A stretch of 64,000 bases of DNA from Acinetobacter sp. NIPH 2100 (GCF_000369805.1 NZ_KB850224.1:2924399-2988398); one strand, 5' to 3'. Shown: positions 27,301-37,280, counted from the stretch's first letter. Notes: generated by a model from the sequence alone, not told the origin. Program-made: numbers and translations.

Positions 27301-27797
27301 AGACGTGATTTACTCATAAACAAAAATACCGCAAGATTTTATCTCATTCCGAAAAGATGCGCATCTAAAGAATTTTTCAATTTCTTCCAATCGTCATATT
27401 TGAGTTTCATACTGGTAAAATTCTGACCAAAATAATTCAGATTCGGCTGGATTGCTTATATTTCAAACTTTTCCACAGTTGTCCACAAAAGCTGTGGATA
27501 AATTTGTGGATTTCTTCGCTATTGACAAACTCTTTTTGTCTTAAAATAAGGCTTCCGATTAGATTGATCATTTTTTAACCAATGATTTTATAAAAATAAA
27601 ATCAATGACTTACATAAGTCAAGACTTAGTTTTTAAAAAATTTTTTTTAATTTTTTTTGCTGAACATTCGAACAAAATGACTTGATTTTTGTCTGACAGC
27701 CGAAAATAAAAAAATTGTAGCGAAAGTTCTTTTTTTACTTTTTTTTGTTACACTGCTGTGAAGAACTTATGCTCATCCTTTCGTGAATATTATAACG
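27301..27797. other. AT-rich gap with DnaA-box cluster
   Basis: This 497-bp gap contains no gene. It has four DnaA-box-like sites at 27469-27513, a perfect TTGACA at 27522, and a strongly AT-rich stretch with T-runs from about 27580 to 27750. Confidence 0.6.
27469..27513. promoter_or_regulatory. Cluster of four DnaA-box-like sites
   Basis: Within 45 bp are TTTTCCACA (27469), TTGTCCACA (27479), TGTGGATAA (27493, a perfect TTATCCACA on the minus strand) and TGTGGATTT (27505, minus strand). The first pair faces the second pair. The middle two also form a TCCACA/TGTGGA hairpin. Confidence 0.6.
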
Positions 27798-28658
27798 ATG
27801 AACAAAACAACATATTTTTTTACCCTTTGCTTGGGGACAATCGGTTTTTTTAATGGTGTAGCCACAAGCTATGCTGGTCAGACGATTTATCAATTTAAAG
27901 ACAGTAATGGTACAACGCTGCTGACCAATAAAAAGAAAGCAGAATATAGCCATTTAAAAGTGGTTAAAGCGACCTATTATCCAGACAGTAATATTCATAG
28001 CTATAGTAACTGGGGTGCAAGTGAGGCATCAGTACTTCCAAGCTATAGTCGTAATAAAAATGCATTCGACTCATTGATTCGCCAAGCAGCACAGCAACAC
28101 GGCATCTCTGAAGGGCTAATTAAAGCAGTCATGCATACTGAATCAGGCTTTAATATCAATGCCCGCTCTCCTGTCGGTGCTCAAGGTTTAATGCAACTGA
28201 TGCCAGCAACAGCACGCCGCTTCAATGTCAATAATGCCTATGACCCACAGCAGAACATTTTTGGTGGCGCAAAATATTTAAGTTGGCTACTGAAACGCTT
28301 TAACGGCAATACCCAACTCGCGATCGCTGCCTATAACGCAGGTGAAGGTAATGTCGACAAGTATGGTGGCATTCCCCCTTTCCGTGAAACCCAAGATTAT
28401 GTCCGTCGTGTCACCAGTCGCTATCAAAATCTATATGCATCGAGCATCGGCTCATCATCTAGCTCAAATACCCAAGTGATTGCTCAATCTAGCAATTACA
28501 CCCCGCCATCGAGTGAAGCTGCAGAAGTTGCACCTACTCCTAAACCATATAACCGTCAGATTATTACCCTTGCAGATGGCACCTTTACAGATGCCCCTAC
28601 AGGTACCTATACCACCACCAATGCCACCGCATCTGCGCGAATCCGCCTCAGTGATTAA
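27798..28658 (+). CDS. Lytic transglycosylase (SLT domain) with DUF4124-like N-terminus
   Basis: From the ATG at 27798 the product has 286 residues; a GTG at 27783 is the alternative. A signal peptide (cleavage near TSYA-GQ) precedes a DUF4124-like segment (IYQFKDSNGTTLLTNKK). The SLT domain follows, with catalytic glutamate in MHTESGFNINARSP near residue 117, GAQGLMQLMPATARRF and AYNAGEGNVDKYGG. It should cut peptidoglycan in the periplasm. The last 70 residues are low-complexity S, T, P and A. It differs from the MltF-type enzyme at 24649 by lacking a solute-binding domain. Confidence 0.9.
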   Translation: MNKTTYFFTLCLGTIGFFNGVATSYAGQTIYQFKDSNGTTLLTNKKKAEYSHLKVVKATYYPDSNIHSYSNWGASEASVLPSYSRNKNAFDSLIRQAAQQHGISEGLIKAVMHTESGFNINARSPVGAQGLMQLMPATARRFNVNNAYDPQQNIFGGAKYLSWLLKRFNGNTQLAIAAYNAGEGNVDKYGGIPPFRETQDYVRRVTSRYQNLYASSIGSSSSSNTQVIAQSSNYTPPSSEAAEVAPTPKPYNRQIITLADGTFTDAPTGTYTTTNATASARIRLSD

Positions 28659-28875
28659 CAATTCAAGAATACGATTCTCACGGTGTGATTTTAGCGGATT
28701 GTTTTCATACAGAAATTGTTTTAAGTCACTGTTTATCAGCCAGTTCATCGTTTTATAGGCTAAATGTATCTACGCCTATTTTTTGCTTGAATTTTTACAA
28801 TTCGCCCTGCATATTAGCGTTATGATTTATAATTTATAAATCAGATCACTTTTTCTCTATAAGAGGGTTTTCTCA

Positions 28876-29781
28876 ATGATGCGGATTGGTTTGTTCTTGC
28901 TAACCAACCTCGCGGTACTGGTTGTAGCTGGCATTATCTTGTCACTCTTCGGTGTCGGTAGTTACCATGGCGCAGGGGGCTTGAATCTAGGCAACCTTTT
29001 AGTCGTCTGTTTTGTCTTTGGTATGGTGGGTTCTATTATTTCCCTGTTCATGTCGAAGTGGATGGCTAAAAAAACCACTGGGACTGAATTAATTGACCCA
29101 AATGCACCCCGTAGTCAAGCAGAAGCTTGGTTATTACAAGAAGTAGCGCAATTATCTCAACGTGCAGGTATTAACATGCCTGAAGTGGGTATTTTCCCTT
29201 CTTACCAATCCAATGCATTTGCGACAGGTTGGAATAAAAATGACGCATTAGTAGCTGTTTCAACAGGTCTATTGGAGCGTATGAACAAAGATGAACTTCG
29301 TGCAGTACTCGCGCACGAAATCGGTCACGTAGCGAATGGTGACATGGTTACCCTTGCGCTGATTCAAGGTGTCGTGAACGCCTTTGTCATGTTCTTTGCA
29401 CGTATTGCCGGTGACTTCATCGACCGTAATGTGTTTGGTCGTGAAGAAGGTGAGGCACCTGGTCTTGCTTATTTTGCCATTACGATCGTACTCGACATCG
29501 TATTCGGTATTATGGCCTCTGCCATCGTGATGTGGTTCTCTCGTCAACGTGAATATCGCGCAGACGAAGCCGGTGCACGTTTAGCAGGTAAACAAGCGAT
29601 GATCTCTGCTTTGCTTCGCTTACAAGCAGAATCAGAAATGCCAGATCAAATGCCGAAAGAAATGAAAGCATTTGCGATTGCGGAAGGTAAGGAACAAGGC
29701 TTTAGCTTAGCTGCTTTATTCCAAACTCACCCAACCATTGAACAACGTGTTGCTGCATTACAGCAATTAAATGTTCAATAA
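28876..29781 (+). CDS. htpX: Membrane zinc protease HtpX
   Basis: HtpX degrades damaged membrane proteins. The 301-residue product is near E. coli HtpX (293). Two N-terminal membrane helices precede the M48 zinc motif [10 protein letters not shown] near residue 143. Two more hydrophobic segments follow, then the third-ligand region [12 protein letters not shown] near residue 226 and a C-terminal [18 protein letters not shown] lies 10 nt before the first of two adjacent ATGs. In E. coli it is induced by envelope stress through Cpx and sigma32, but no matching site was identified here. Confidence 0.96.
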   Translation: MMRIGLFLLTNLAVLVVAGIILSLFGVGSYHGAGGLNLGNLLVVCFVFGMVGSIISLFMSKWMAKKTTGTELIDPNAPRSQAEAWLLQEVAQLSQRAGINMPEVGIFPSYQSNAFATGWNKNDALVAVSTGLLERMNKDELRAVLAHEIGHVANGDMVTLALIQGVVNAFVMFFARIAGDFIDRNVFGREEGEAPGLAYFAITIVLDIVFGIMASAIVMWFSRQREYRADEAGARLAGKQAMISALLRLQAESEMPDQMPKEMKAFAIAEGKEQGFSLAALFQTHPTIEQRVAALQQLNVQ

Positions 29782-29800
29782 TCAGTATCAGATAAACAAT

Positions 29801-29828
29801 AAAGCCTCCATCACGGAGGCTTTATCTT
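29801..29828. terminator. Terminator between htpX and the DUF4112 gene
   Basis: AAAGCCTCC-ATCAC-GGAGGCTTT is a 9-bp stem between convergent genes. Confidence 0.85.
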
Positions 29829-29843
29829 TTGCAAGATAATCAT

Positions 29844-30437
29844 TTAGTGTGCTTGGAAAGATTGATAAAACTGCCACAGATAACTGAAACCAGCCCAAAC
29901 TGCCACCACCAATAAAATCAGTACCGCGATTCCCAATAAATCTGGGATACGTAACCAAATCCAGCTCACGATTGGATTACGCCAAAATGCTGAAGTTTTT
30001 TGCTTCTGCTCAAGCGACTCATGCAGGAATGGATGTACCACATGGATATCACTGTATACCTGATATTCATCACGGATATGCGCATGCACAATTTCAAGCG
30101 TCTTGCGGCTCGGACGAATAAATATGTCAAATAATGTGCCGACTATCGGTACAAAACCCACCAACATGTCCATAATCGCCAGTTTGACCACGCCCTTGAG
30201 CTTGTGCTGTGGTACACCGACTTCTCTTGCCTTTTTAAAGGCATACAGCGTCAAAATAAAACCTGCAATATCACCTGCAAATGGAATGGTACTCAGTGCA
30301 GCATCGGCCCCGACGCCCTGTTTGGTAAAGGGAATTCGAACCAAACTGTCCATGGTATTGGCAAATTTTGCTAAATCACGTTCGACAGCAATCGCTTGCT
30401 GCTGGGTTAATTTTTTTTGTTCTGTTAGAGCAGTCAT
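29844..30437 (-). CDS. DUF4112 domain membrane protein
   Basis: The 197-residue product matches DUF4112: TMDSLVRIPFTKQGVGADA, then STIPFAGDIAGFILTLYAF and VGFVPIVGTLFDIFIRPSR. The two P-x-x-G-D/T-like repeats in hydrophobic hairpins are the family hallmark. A last membrane segment (about residues 165-190) ends the protein. Function is unknown. The gene lies 78 bp after mgtE on the same strand and could be cotranscribed with it. Confidence 0.85.
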   Translation of the reverse strand: MTALTEQKKLTQQQAIAVERDLAKFANTMDSLVRIPFTKQGVGADAALSTIPFAGDIAGFILTLYAFKKAREVGVPQHKLKGVVKLAIMDMLVGFVPIVGTLFDIFIRPSRKTLEIVHAHIRDEYQVYSDIHVVHPFLHESLEQKQKTSAFWRNPIVSWIWLRIPDLLGIAVLILLVVAVWAGFSYLWQFYQSFQAH

Positions 30438-30515
30438 TCACTCAACCTAAAAACCATGTTTATGCTTGAGAATAAAGCAGATTTTACTGTTTGTCGGTAC
30501 AATTATTATTACCAA

Positions 30516-31853
30516 TCAGAATAAAATCATCGAAGCGATAAATAGATATACCAATACCCCAGTGGCATCACAAATCGAGGTCACCAAAGGTGCAGAAGCA
30601 CTGGCAGGATCAAGCCCAGCTTTATTTAAAATGAAAGGTAAGCTCATTCCAATCAAACAGCCCATCAACACAATCCCCATCATGCTCAGCGCCAGCACCA
30701 AAGCCACCATTTCATCACCACGGAAATACCCCAGTAATGACACTGCAACAGCCATAGTTCCACCAAGACACAAAGCAACTAAGCTTTCACGCCCGAGTAA
30801 ATAAAACCAGTCTTTAAATTGCACATCACCCGTAGCTAAGGCACGAACCATCAGTGTTGAAGACTGAGAACCGGCATTGCCGCCACTTCCCACCAATAAC
30901 GGCAAAAAGAAAACCAAGACAAGATTTTTGGCAATCACATCTTCATAGTGAGCAATCCCGATTCCTGACAACAAGCTGCCAAACACCAAAAACACCAGCC
31001 AGAAAACCCGTTTCTGATACAGTTGCAAAATGGGTGCAGACTTAATACTGAGTTTAGATGATGCATTGACCGCACCGACTTTTAAAAAGTCTTCCGTGGC
31101 TTCTTCGCTGGCAACATCCATCGCATCATCATAGGTCACAATCCCGACCATCATGTTTTGATGATCGATAATTGGCAGCGCTAATAAATCATACCGTGCA
31201 ATGATTTTTGCCACTTCATCCTGGTCTGTATCCACAAAAGCGGTTAAGACATTGGTTTCCATGAGCTCATTGATATTCTGATCTTCAGGTGCAAGTATCA
31301 GCTGCTTTAAAGACAAAACCCCAAGAATTTTGCGTGCTTCATCTAGAACATAAGCAAAGTAAATCATTTCAGTATCAGGCGCTTCAAGGCGCAACATTCT
31401 GATCGCATCCATGACCATCATATTGGGTTTTAAAGTCGCATACTCAGAGCTCATGATGGCGCCCGCTGTTCCCTCTAAATAGGATGACAGTTGACGAATA
31501 TCTTCTCTCTCAGCCTGTGCAAGGGCGGGTAATAATGCATTTTGTTGTTCTTCATCCAAACATTTAAAGACATCAGCACGTTTGTCCGATGACATTTCGC
31601 CAATAATCTCTGCCAAAATATTTCTGGGCATGGCTTGCGCCAGTTTGACCTGTTCATTGGGTGGAAGATATGAAAATACATAGGCACGATCAGGTAGATG
31701 CGTGAGTAGCAATTGACTTTGTTCAGGTGAGAGCTGTGTCAATACATCCGCAATATCGACTGCTTGAAATGTTTCAACTGATGCAAGTGCAAGTTCAATA
31801 TGATTATTTTTAAGTGCGTCGCTTAATAAATATAAAAAGTTGTTGTAGCTCAT
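30516..31853 (-). CDS. mgtE: Magnesium transporter MgtE
   Basis: I chose the ATG at 31853 (MSYNNFLYLLS), because GAGG lies 6 nt upstream; the frame could start ten codons earlier. The 445-residue product has the MgtE order. An N-terminal superhelical domain ends at DEEQQNALLP, followed by two CBS domains (about residues 130-255) and a five-helix pore. The pore carries PLLVGSGGNAGSQSSTLMVRA and a final segment with AGLDPASASAPLVTSICDATG. The latter holds the conserved Asp of the Mg-selective pore. The channel imports Mg2+ and is gated by cytosolic Mg2+. Confidence 0.94.
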   Translation of the reverse strand: MSYNNFLYLLSDALKNNHIELALASVETFQAVDIADVLTQLSPEQSQLLLTHLPDRAYVFSYLPPNEQVKLAQAMPRNILAEIIGEMSSDKRADVFKCLDEEQQNALLPALAQAEREDIRQLSSYLEGTAGAIMSSEYATLKPNMMVMDAIRMLRLEAPDTEMIYFAYVLDEARKILGVLSLKQLILAPEDQNINELMETNVLTAFVDTDQDEVAKIIARYDLLALPIIDHQNMMVGIVTYDDAMDVASEEATEDFLKVGAVNASSKLSIKSAPILQLYQKRVFWLVFLVFGSLLSGIGIAHYEDVIAKNLVLVFFLPLLVGSGGNAGSQSSTLMVRALATGDVQFKDWFYLLGRESLVALCLGGTMAVAVSLLGYFRGDEMVALVLALSMMGIVLMGCLIGMSLPFILNKAGLDPASASAPLVTSICDATGVLVYLFIASMILF

Positions 31854-32077
31854 GTTCGCCTCTTCACTACAAAGTATCTGCAATGAAGGACTAAACGCAG
31901 CGTATTATTTTACGATCGAATAGAAAACTTCATTCAGATTTTGATGAATATAAAAATGTGTAATTTGGAATAAACTACAACTCTGCGTGTCCATTTGGGG
32001 AATCAATCCTCATTAAGCCGCTTATACGGCACGGCAATACTACAAATATTTTTTTATATTCTCAACTTAGACAACAA

Positions 32078-32122
32078 AAATGAACAATTCGAGTCCTATT
32101 CTGTTCAACAAATTGTTCATTT
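32078..32122 (-). terminator. Inverted repeat downstream of the RND gene
   Basis: AAATGAACAATT and AATTGTTCATTT are perfect 12-bp complements with a 21-nt loop, 19 bp after the RND stop, and TTTTTG follows on the minus strand. The remaining gap to mgtE holds nothing else obvious. Confidence 0.6.
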
Positions 32123-32140
32123 CAGTTGCTTATCTAAAGT

Positions 32141-35100
32141 TTATTTTAACACTTCAACTGGATTGCCTTTCGGCTTAAACAGAGTTCTGACCAGTACATA
32201 CATAAATGGAATAAAGATCAGGACCAGAATCGTGCCAAAAACTACACCACCAAATACGCTATAACCAATCGCCTGTCGGCTTAAAGCCCCTGCACCACTT
32301 GAGAACATCAGCGGAATCACGCCCGCACCAAATGCGATTGAGGTCATCAAAATCGGTCTGAGACGAAGCCCAGCTGCCTCTAAAGCAGCGTCCAGTGCGT
32401 TACGGCCTTGTTGCTGCAAACTTGCGGCGAACTCAACCATCAGAATGGCGTTCTTACAGGACAGACCTATGGTGGTCAGTAGTGCAATCTGGAAATAAAT
32501 ATCATTGGCGAAACCAAACCAATAACTAAATAAAATAGTTCCACCAATGCCGAGCGGAATTGCAGCCATCACCACGGTTGGAATTGACCAACTTTCATAG
32601 AGTGCCGCAAGACAGAGGAAAATAAAGGCGACAGAAATCAGATAGAGCCAAATCGCCTGATTACTGGATTGTTGTTCTTGGTAGGACAAACCACTCCACG
32701 CAAGACCCACGTTTGGCATTTGATCAACCAAACCAGCAATGGCTTGCATACCTTGTCCACTACTAAAGCCTTTCGATGCATCCGCCTCCATACTCATGGA
32801 AGGATAGCCCATAAAGCGCTCGAGCATAGGTGGCGCACCTTGCCAAGCAATCTGGCTAAACTGAGAAAATGGCACCATTTGTCCATTGGCATTTTTTACA
32901 TACCAATAGTTTAAATCTTCAGGTTTGGAACGATACGGCGCATCGCCTTGTAAATACACTCGCTTAATTCGCCCACGGTCAATAAAGTCATTGATATAAC
33001 TTCCGCTCCACGCTGTCGATAAGGTGCGATTAATTTCACTCACATTCAGCCCGTGGATCATGGCCGCCTTATGGTCAATTTTGATATTTAATACCGCTTG
33101 ATCATCATTGCTTTTTTTATCGACATTTTCGACAGAATCAAGTGCATTCCCTTGTTGCTGTAACTGTTGGAAAGAATTCACCAAGCTTTGTCTGCCCAAG
33201 CCTTGGGTATCTTGCAGCCAAAACTCCATTTTATCGGAGTTGCCTAAGCCACGAATCACCGAAGGCATCAACACCATAATGCGTGCCTGATTATTTTTTG
33301 AAAAATACTTCATTGCACGTGCACGAATTTCTTGTGCACTGTTTTCTGTCCCTTTACGATCATTCCAATGTTTTAACGAAACAAAGGCCTGACCAAGATT
33401 TTGTCCTGTCCCTGAAAAGTTACGTCCATGAATAACCATCACACCATTCAAATTGGCCTTTTCACGTTCAAGGAAGTAATCTGAGATCTGTTTGCCAACG
33501 TCCTCCGTCTTGCTCATCGGGGTACCTTCAGGTAAACGGAATTGTACGTTTAACAAGCCCTGATCTTCTTGCGGCAAGAAGCTGGTCGGCAAATCACGAT
33601 AGACCCAGATAAAACTCGCAATCAGTACCACAATGCCAATCAAAGACAGCGCTTTCACAGCAATGACTTTTTTGGAAACATTCAAATAACGCGTTTTAAT
33701 GGCATCTAAACATTGATTGAACCAGACGGCCCAACGTGCTTGCTTCTGCTGAGGTTTCAATAAAATTGCGCATAAGGCGGGTGTCAAAATCAATGCCACC
33801 AATAAAGACAGTCCCATTGCAACCACGAGCGTAATCGAAAACTGTCGATAAATAATCCCAGTCGCGCCACTAAAGAAAGACATGGGAATGAAGACCGCGG
33901 TCAGGACCAAGGTAATCCCGACCAAAGCCCCACTGATCTCCTGCATGGATTGGATTGAAGCCTCCTTGGCACTGAGTTGCTGCTCATGCATCAGTCGTTC
34001 AACGTTTTCAACCACGACAATCGCATCATCCACCAGCAGACCAATCGCCAATACCATCGCGAATAAGGTCAGTGTGTTAATGCTCATTCCAAGAACAGCC
34101 AAAACGGCAAAAGTCCCTAAAATCACCACAGGAACCGTGACCGCAGGAATGAGGGTCGCACGCCAGTTTTGCAGGAAGATAAACATCACCAACACGACCA
34201 GTCCAATCGCTTCAATTAGCGTTGAGACCACTTGTGACATCGACTCTTTTACAAACGGCGTATCATCGCGTGGGTAAACCACAAAATAACCATCTGGTAA
34301 GGTTTTTTCTAAACGTGCAACTTCTTTATAAACAGCATCGGCCACCTGCATGACGTTGGCACCGACAGTTAATGACAATGAAAGCCCTGAAGCTGGATAA
34401 CCATTCAGACGGTTAAACACCTGATAGTTTTCCGCCCCCACCTCAACCCGTGCCACATCTTTTAAATAAACGAAGTTGCCATCATTGTTGGCTTTGACAA
34501 TAATATTTTCAAACTGTTCAGGCGTACGCAAAAGTGAACCTGAAGTGACCTTGGCATTTAAATATTGGTTATCAGCTGCGGGTAAATCACCAATTGCACC
34601 CGCTGCAACTTGGGTATTTTGATTTTCAATCGCGGAACGTACATCGCTGACTTGTAATTGATAACGTTCCAAACGTTGAGGATCTAGCCATATCCGCATG
34701 GCATATTGTGATCCGAATACACTGACCTCACCCACACCTTCAATTCGGCTCAGGTTCAATTCAAAATTATTGGTTAAATAGTCTGAAATATCGAGATTGC
34801 TTGAACGTCCTGATTTATCTCCAAGACCGATCACCATAAAGGAATCGCTCAAAGACTTACGGACATTGACACCTTGACGCTGTACATCTTCTGGGAGACG
34901 ATTGATTGCACCATTGACGGCATTTTGAACCTGAACCTGTGCTTGATCAGGATCCGTCCCTTGGTCAAAGAACAAACTAATTCGGCTATTGCCGCTGGCA
35001 TCACTGCTAGAGCTGAAATACAGCAGGTGGTCGATCCCTTTAATCTGTTGTTCTAAAACTTGGGTAACGCTATCTTCAACCGCTTGGGCGTCTGCACCAC

Positions 35101-35251
35101 TATAATTTGCTGCCACCGTAATTCGCGGCGGTGCAATATCGGGATAACGCTCAACGGGTAAATTTAAAATGGAGAAGAGGCCAACAGCCATGACAATGAT
35201 TGCCAGTACACCAGCAAAAATGGGACGATGAATAAAAAACTTAGATAACAT
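32141..35251 (-). CDS. RND efflux permease, HAE1 family (orphan)
   Basis: The 1036-residue product has AcrB-like architecture: helix 1 from residue 9, a large periplasmic loop, six helices, a second loop and six more helices. The proton relay is visible as LAIGLLVDDAIVVVENVER (paired Asp in TM4, near residue 407) and the Lys in GLSCKNAILMVEFA (TM10). Such pumps expel drugs, dyes or detergents with a periplasmic adaptor and an outer-membrane channel. Neither partner gene is adjacent, so it must borrow them or act differently. It differs clearly from the AdeB sequence I remember. No nearby regulator gene is seen. Confidence 0.93.
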   Translation of the reverse strand: MLSKFFIHRPIFAGVLAIIVMAVGLFSILNLPVERYPDIAPPRITVAANYSGADAQAVEDSVTQVLEQQIKGIDHLLYFSSSSDASGNSRISLFFDQGTDPDQAQVQVQNAVNGAINRLPEDVQRQGVNVRKSLSDSFMVIGLGDKSGRSSNLDISDYLTNNFELNLSRIEGVGEVSVFGSQYAMRIWLDPQRLERYQLQVSDVRSAIENQNTQVAAGAIGDLPAADNQYLNAKVTSGSLLRTPEQFENIIVKANNDGNFVYLKDVARVEVGAENYQVFNRLNGYPASGLSLSLTVGANVMQVADAVYKEVARLEKTLPDGYFVVYPRDDTPFVKESMSQVVSTLIEAIGLVVLVMFIFLQNWRATLIPAVTVPVVILGTFAVLAVLGMSINTLTLFAMVLAIGLLVDDAIVVVENVERLMHEQQLSAKEASIQSMQEISGALVGITLVLTAVFIPMSFFSGATGIIYRQFSITLVVAMGLSLLVALILTPALCAILLKPQQKQARWAVWFNQCLDAIKTRYLNVSKKVIAVKALSLIGIVVLIASFIWVYRDLPTSFLPQEDQGLLNVQFRLPEGTPMSKTEDVGKQISDYFLEREKANLNGVMVIHGRNFSGTGQNLGQAFVSLKHWNDRKGTENSAQEIRARAMKYFSKNNQARIMVLMPSVIRGLGNSDKMEFWLQDTQGLGRQSLVNSFQQLQQQGNALDSVENVDKKSNDDQAVLNIKIDHKAAMIHGLNVSEINRTLSTAWSGSYINDFIDRGRIKRVYLQGDAPYRSKPEDLNYWYVKNANGQMVPFSQFSQIAWQGAPPMLERFMGYPSMSMEADASKGFSSGQGMQAIAGLVDQMPNVGLAWSGLSYQEQQSSNQAIWLYLISVAFIFLCLAALYESWSIPTVVMAAIPLGIGGTILFSYWFGFANDIYFQIALLTTIGLSCKNAILMVEFAASLQQQGRNALDAALEAAGLRLRPILMTSIAFGAGVIPLMFSSGAGALSRQAIGYSVFGGVVFGTILVLIFIPFMYVLVRTLFKPKGNPVEVLK

Positions 35252-35511
35252 GGCTGTTCATTCCATTCGTGAAACAGTCAATTTTTCAAAAAGATAGATA
35301 AATTTTGGTGCTTTCAGTCTACGATCATTACCGAGCTTTAGCGCAAACACCATCCCTATTAACATATCATTTCAAAAAGCAAGAATTGAGGAGAAATAAT
35401 GGATTTTGCGATGCTTGCATAAACCAAGAATTACCCCTTGTTACCAAGTAAACAGTTAAGCTGTTTAATCAATTTTATTTGCTGTGCAATCAAATACTTC
35501 TTAATTTGGAA

Positions 35512-35540
35512 TTGACACATCCCCGACTTAAAACGATATT
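35512..35540 (+). promoter_or_regulatory. Promoter of the phosphoethanolamine-transferase-like gene
   Basis: A perfect TTGACA, a 17-bp spacer and GATATT (4 of 6) place the start near 35547, about 33 nt before the ATG. The rest of the 328-bp gap (35252-35579) is AT-rich with no other clear signal. Confidence 0.65.
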
Positions 35541-35579
35541 AGCACGCTTGATTACTCTCCCCCATTTTATTAGGCATAT

Positions 35580-37196
35580 ATGAAGGCCAGCTTAAAAAAC
35601 TTTAATATCTTGCTGCTTGTTCTGCTTCCAGCGTTCATTACTGGAGGCTTGCTGATCAGCGTAGGTAATTTGTCTGATGGTTTAAGGCTTGGCTTTTTAT
35701 CTTTACCTGGCATTATTTTTATCTATCTTGCGATTACGCGACAAAAAATATATTGGTATGTCCTGACCATTGCCTGGTGGTTCATCGCATGGCTCGATGC
35801 CCTTCTGCGTTCCAGTACATGGTTTTTATTCAATAGTGATAATGAAGCCTATTTTATTATCGAAGCAATTGCCAATACCAATCAACACGAAACTTGGGGA
35901 TTTATCCAGCTTCATCTGGTCACCATTGCTGCTGTGGTGTTTGGTTTACTCAGTGTGCTCACACTGTATAGCTTTGCTGTATTCAAACTGGTTAAACCGA
36001 TTCATTTCAGCCGCCTTTGGCAGAGTCGTGTTTATCGTAGTTGCCTTATCCTACTGATTCTACTCACCATCACCAGCTATTTAATGAAACCTTCTCGCAA
36101 GGTGCATCCTGTTATATTTTGGTCTGAGTTCCAAACTAAAATTCAGGATTTTAAAGATAGAATTAAGCAGCATAAAGATGTGCATCATCAATGGGACATG
36201 AGTGCAAAAAGTAATTTAGTCTTGACTGACCAAGCCAAAGGCAAACAAACTCATGTCTTGGTCCTGTCAGAAAGTCTTACCAGTCTAAACTTAGGTGTCT
36301 GTGATTATCCACGGGATACTACGCCTGAACTAGCAAAGCGGCTCGCTGAGATTAAAGTGTTTTGTAATGCCTTTTCTCCAGCACCGTCTACCATCAATGC
36401 GCTACGTGTTTTATTGACCGAAAGCCCAGCCGCAGAACATGATAAATATTCATCGGAAAGTGTACTGGCCTATGCGCGAGCTGCTGGTTATAAGATTTAC
36501 TGGCTCAGCAATCAAGACGATACCTATTTATCCTCTCTGTTTGGCTCCTATGCGGATAAAGCCGTATATAAAAATAACCGTTCAGGACGTAGTAGTACCT
36601 CTTTGGATGAAAACTTAATCCCAGATTATCAACAAGCTCTGGCAGACCCCGAGCCGAAAAAGTTAATTATTCTTCATCTGATTGGTGCTCATCCAAATTA
36701 TAAAGAGCGTTATCCAGCTACATTTAATAAATTTACCAGCACCAGTAATGATCAAGTTGAAATGGAACTTAAAAATCGAGATATTGATCCATGGATTCGC
36801 TCACTGCGTAATGATTACGATAATGCAGTGTTATACGAAGACTTTCTGTTAGCAAAATTTCTAGATGATCTGAGAGCAGATGCTGTGCCAGACTTTAGAT
36901 CGTTCACGGTTGTATCCGATCATGGCAATGAAGTTGGACATGAAATTGATTATGCAGGGCATAGTCCAAATACCAAGGCTGGTTATCAAGTGCCTGTGAT
37001 TATGTGGTCTGATAAATTACAAAGTACAGGGGTGGATAAAGACAAGACCTTAAATACTGCTGAACTGGATAATAACCTCATGCAGATCATGGGACTTAAA
37101 GATAAATCATCACCACGACAGTCTTATTGGCAAGATGAAAACTATCAATTTACACCAGAAATCAATTGGCCATATTGGAAGCATAAGTCTTCATAA
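35580..37196 (+). CDS. Phosphoethanolamine transferase-like inner-membrane enzyme (sulfatase/alkaline-phosphatase fold)
   Basis: The 538-residue protein has five hydrophobic segments in its first 180 residues and a periplasmic catalytic domain. Family motifs are HVLVLSESLTSLN (metal-site Glu), FSPAPSTINALRVLLT (candidate nucleophile Thr), IILHLIGAHPNY and VVSDHGNEVGH (Asp-His metal ligands). Relatives (EptA, CptA and others) move phosphoethanolamine from phosphatidylethanolamine to lipid A, LPS core or glycans. This protein has only two cysteines in its ectodomain, unlike disulfide-rich EptA, so the acceptor is uncertain. It is a single gene with its own promoter and terminator. Confidence 0.85.
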   Translation: MKASLKNFNILLLVLLPAFITGGLLISVGNLSDGLRLGFLSLPGIIFIYLAITRQKIYWYVLTIAWWFIAWLDALLRSSTWFLFNSDNEAYFIIEAIANTNQHETWGFIQLHLVTIAAVVFGLLSVLTLYSFAVFKLVKPIHFSRLWQSRVYRSCLILLILLTITSYLMKPSRKVHPVIFWSEFQTKIQDFKDRIKQHKDVHHQWDMSAKSNLVLTDQAKGKQTHVLVLSESLTSLNLGVCDYPRDTTPELAKRLAEIKVFCNAFSPAPSTINALRVLLTESPAAEHDKYSSESVLAYARAAGYKIYWLSNQDDTYLSSLFGSYADKAVYKNNRSGRSSTSLDENLIPDYQQALADPEPKKLIILHLIGAHPNYKERYPATFNKFTSTSNDQVEMELKNRDIDPWIRSLRNDYDNAVLYEDFLLAKFLDDLRADAVPDFRSFTVVSDHGNEVGHEIDYAGHSPNTKAGYQVPVIMWSDKLQSTGVDKDKTLNTAELDNNLMQIMGLKDKSSPRQSYWQDENYQFTPEINWPYWKHKSS

Positions 37197-37204
37197 TGGC
37201 GAAT

Positions 37205-37248
37205 AAAAAAACGCCAGTTTAGTCCTTAATCTAAACTGGCGTTTTTTT
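37205..37248 (+). terminator. Terminator of the phosphoethanolamine-transferase-like gene
   Basis: AACGCCAGTTTAG and CTAAACTGGCGTT form a 13-bp stem with an 8-nt loop, followed by seven T. Confidence 0.92.
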
Positions 37249-37280
37249 ATGGTCAGGTCTCAACTTTAGAATTCTTCATA

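Noticed and set aside
27301..27797. Calling this gap the chromosomal replication origin
   Set aside because: No dnaA, dnaN, recF, gyrB or rpmH gene is near, and four box-like sites alone do not define an origin.
28464..28758. Overlapping frames on both strands at the end of the SLT transglycosylase gene
   Set aside because: They arise from the low-complexity S/T/P-rich tail of the real gene.
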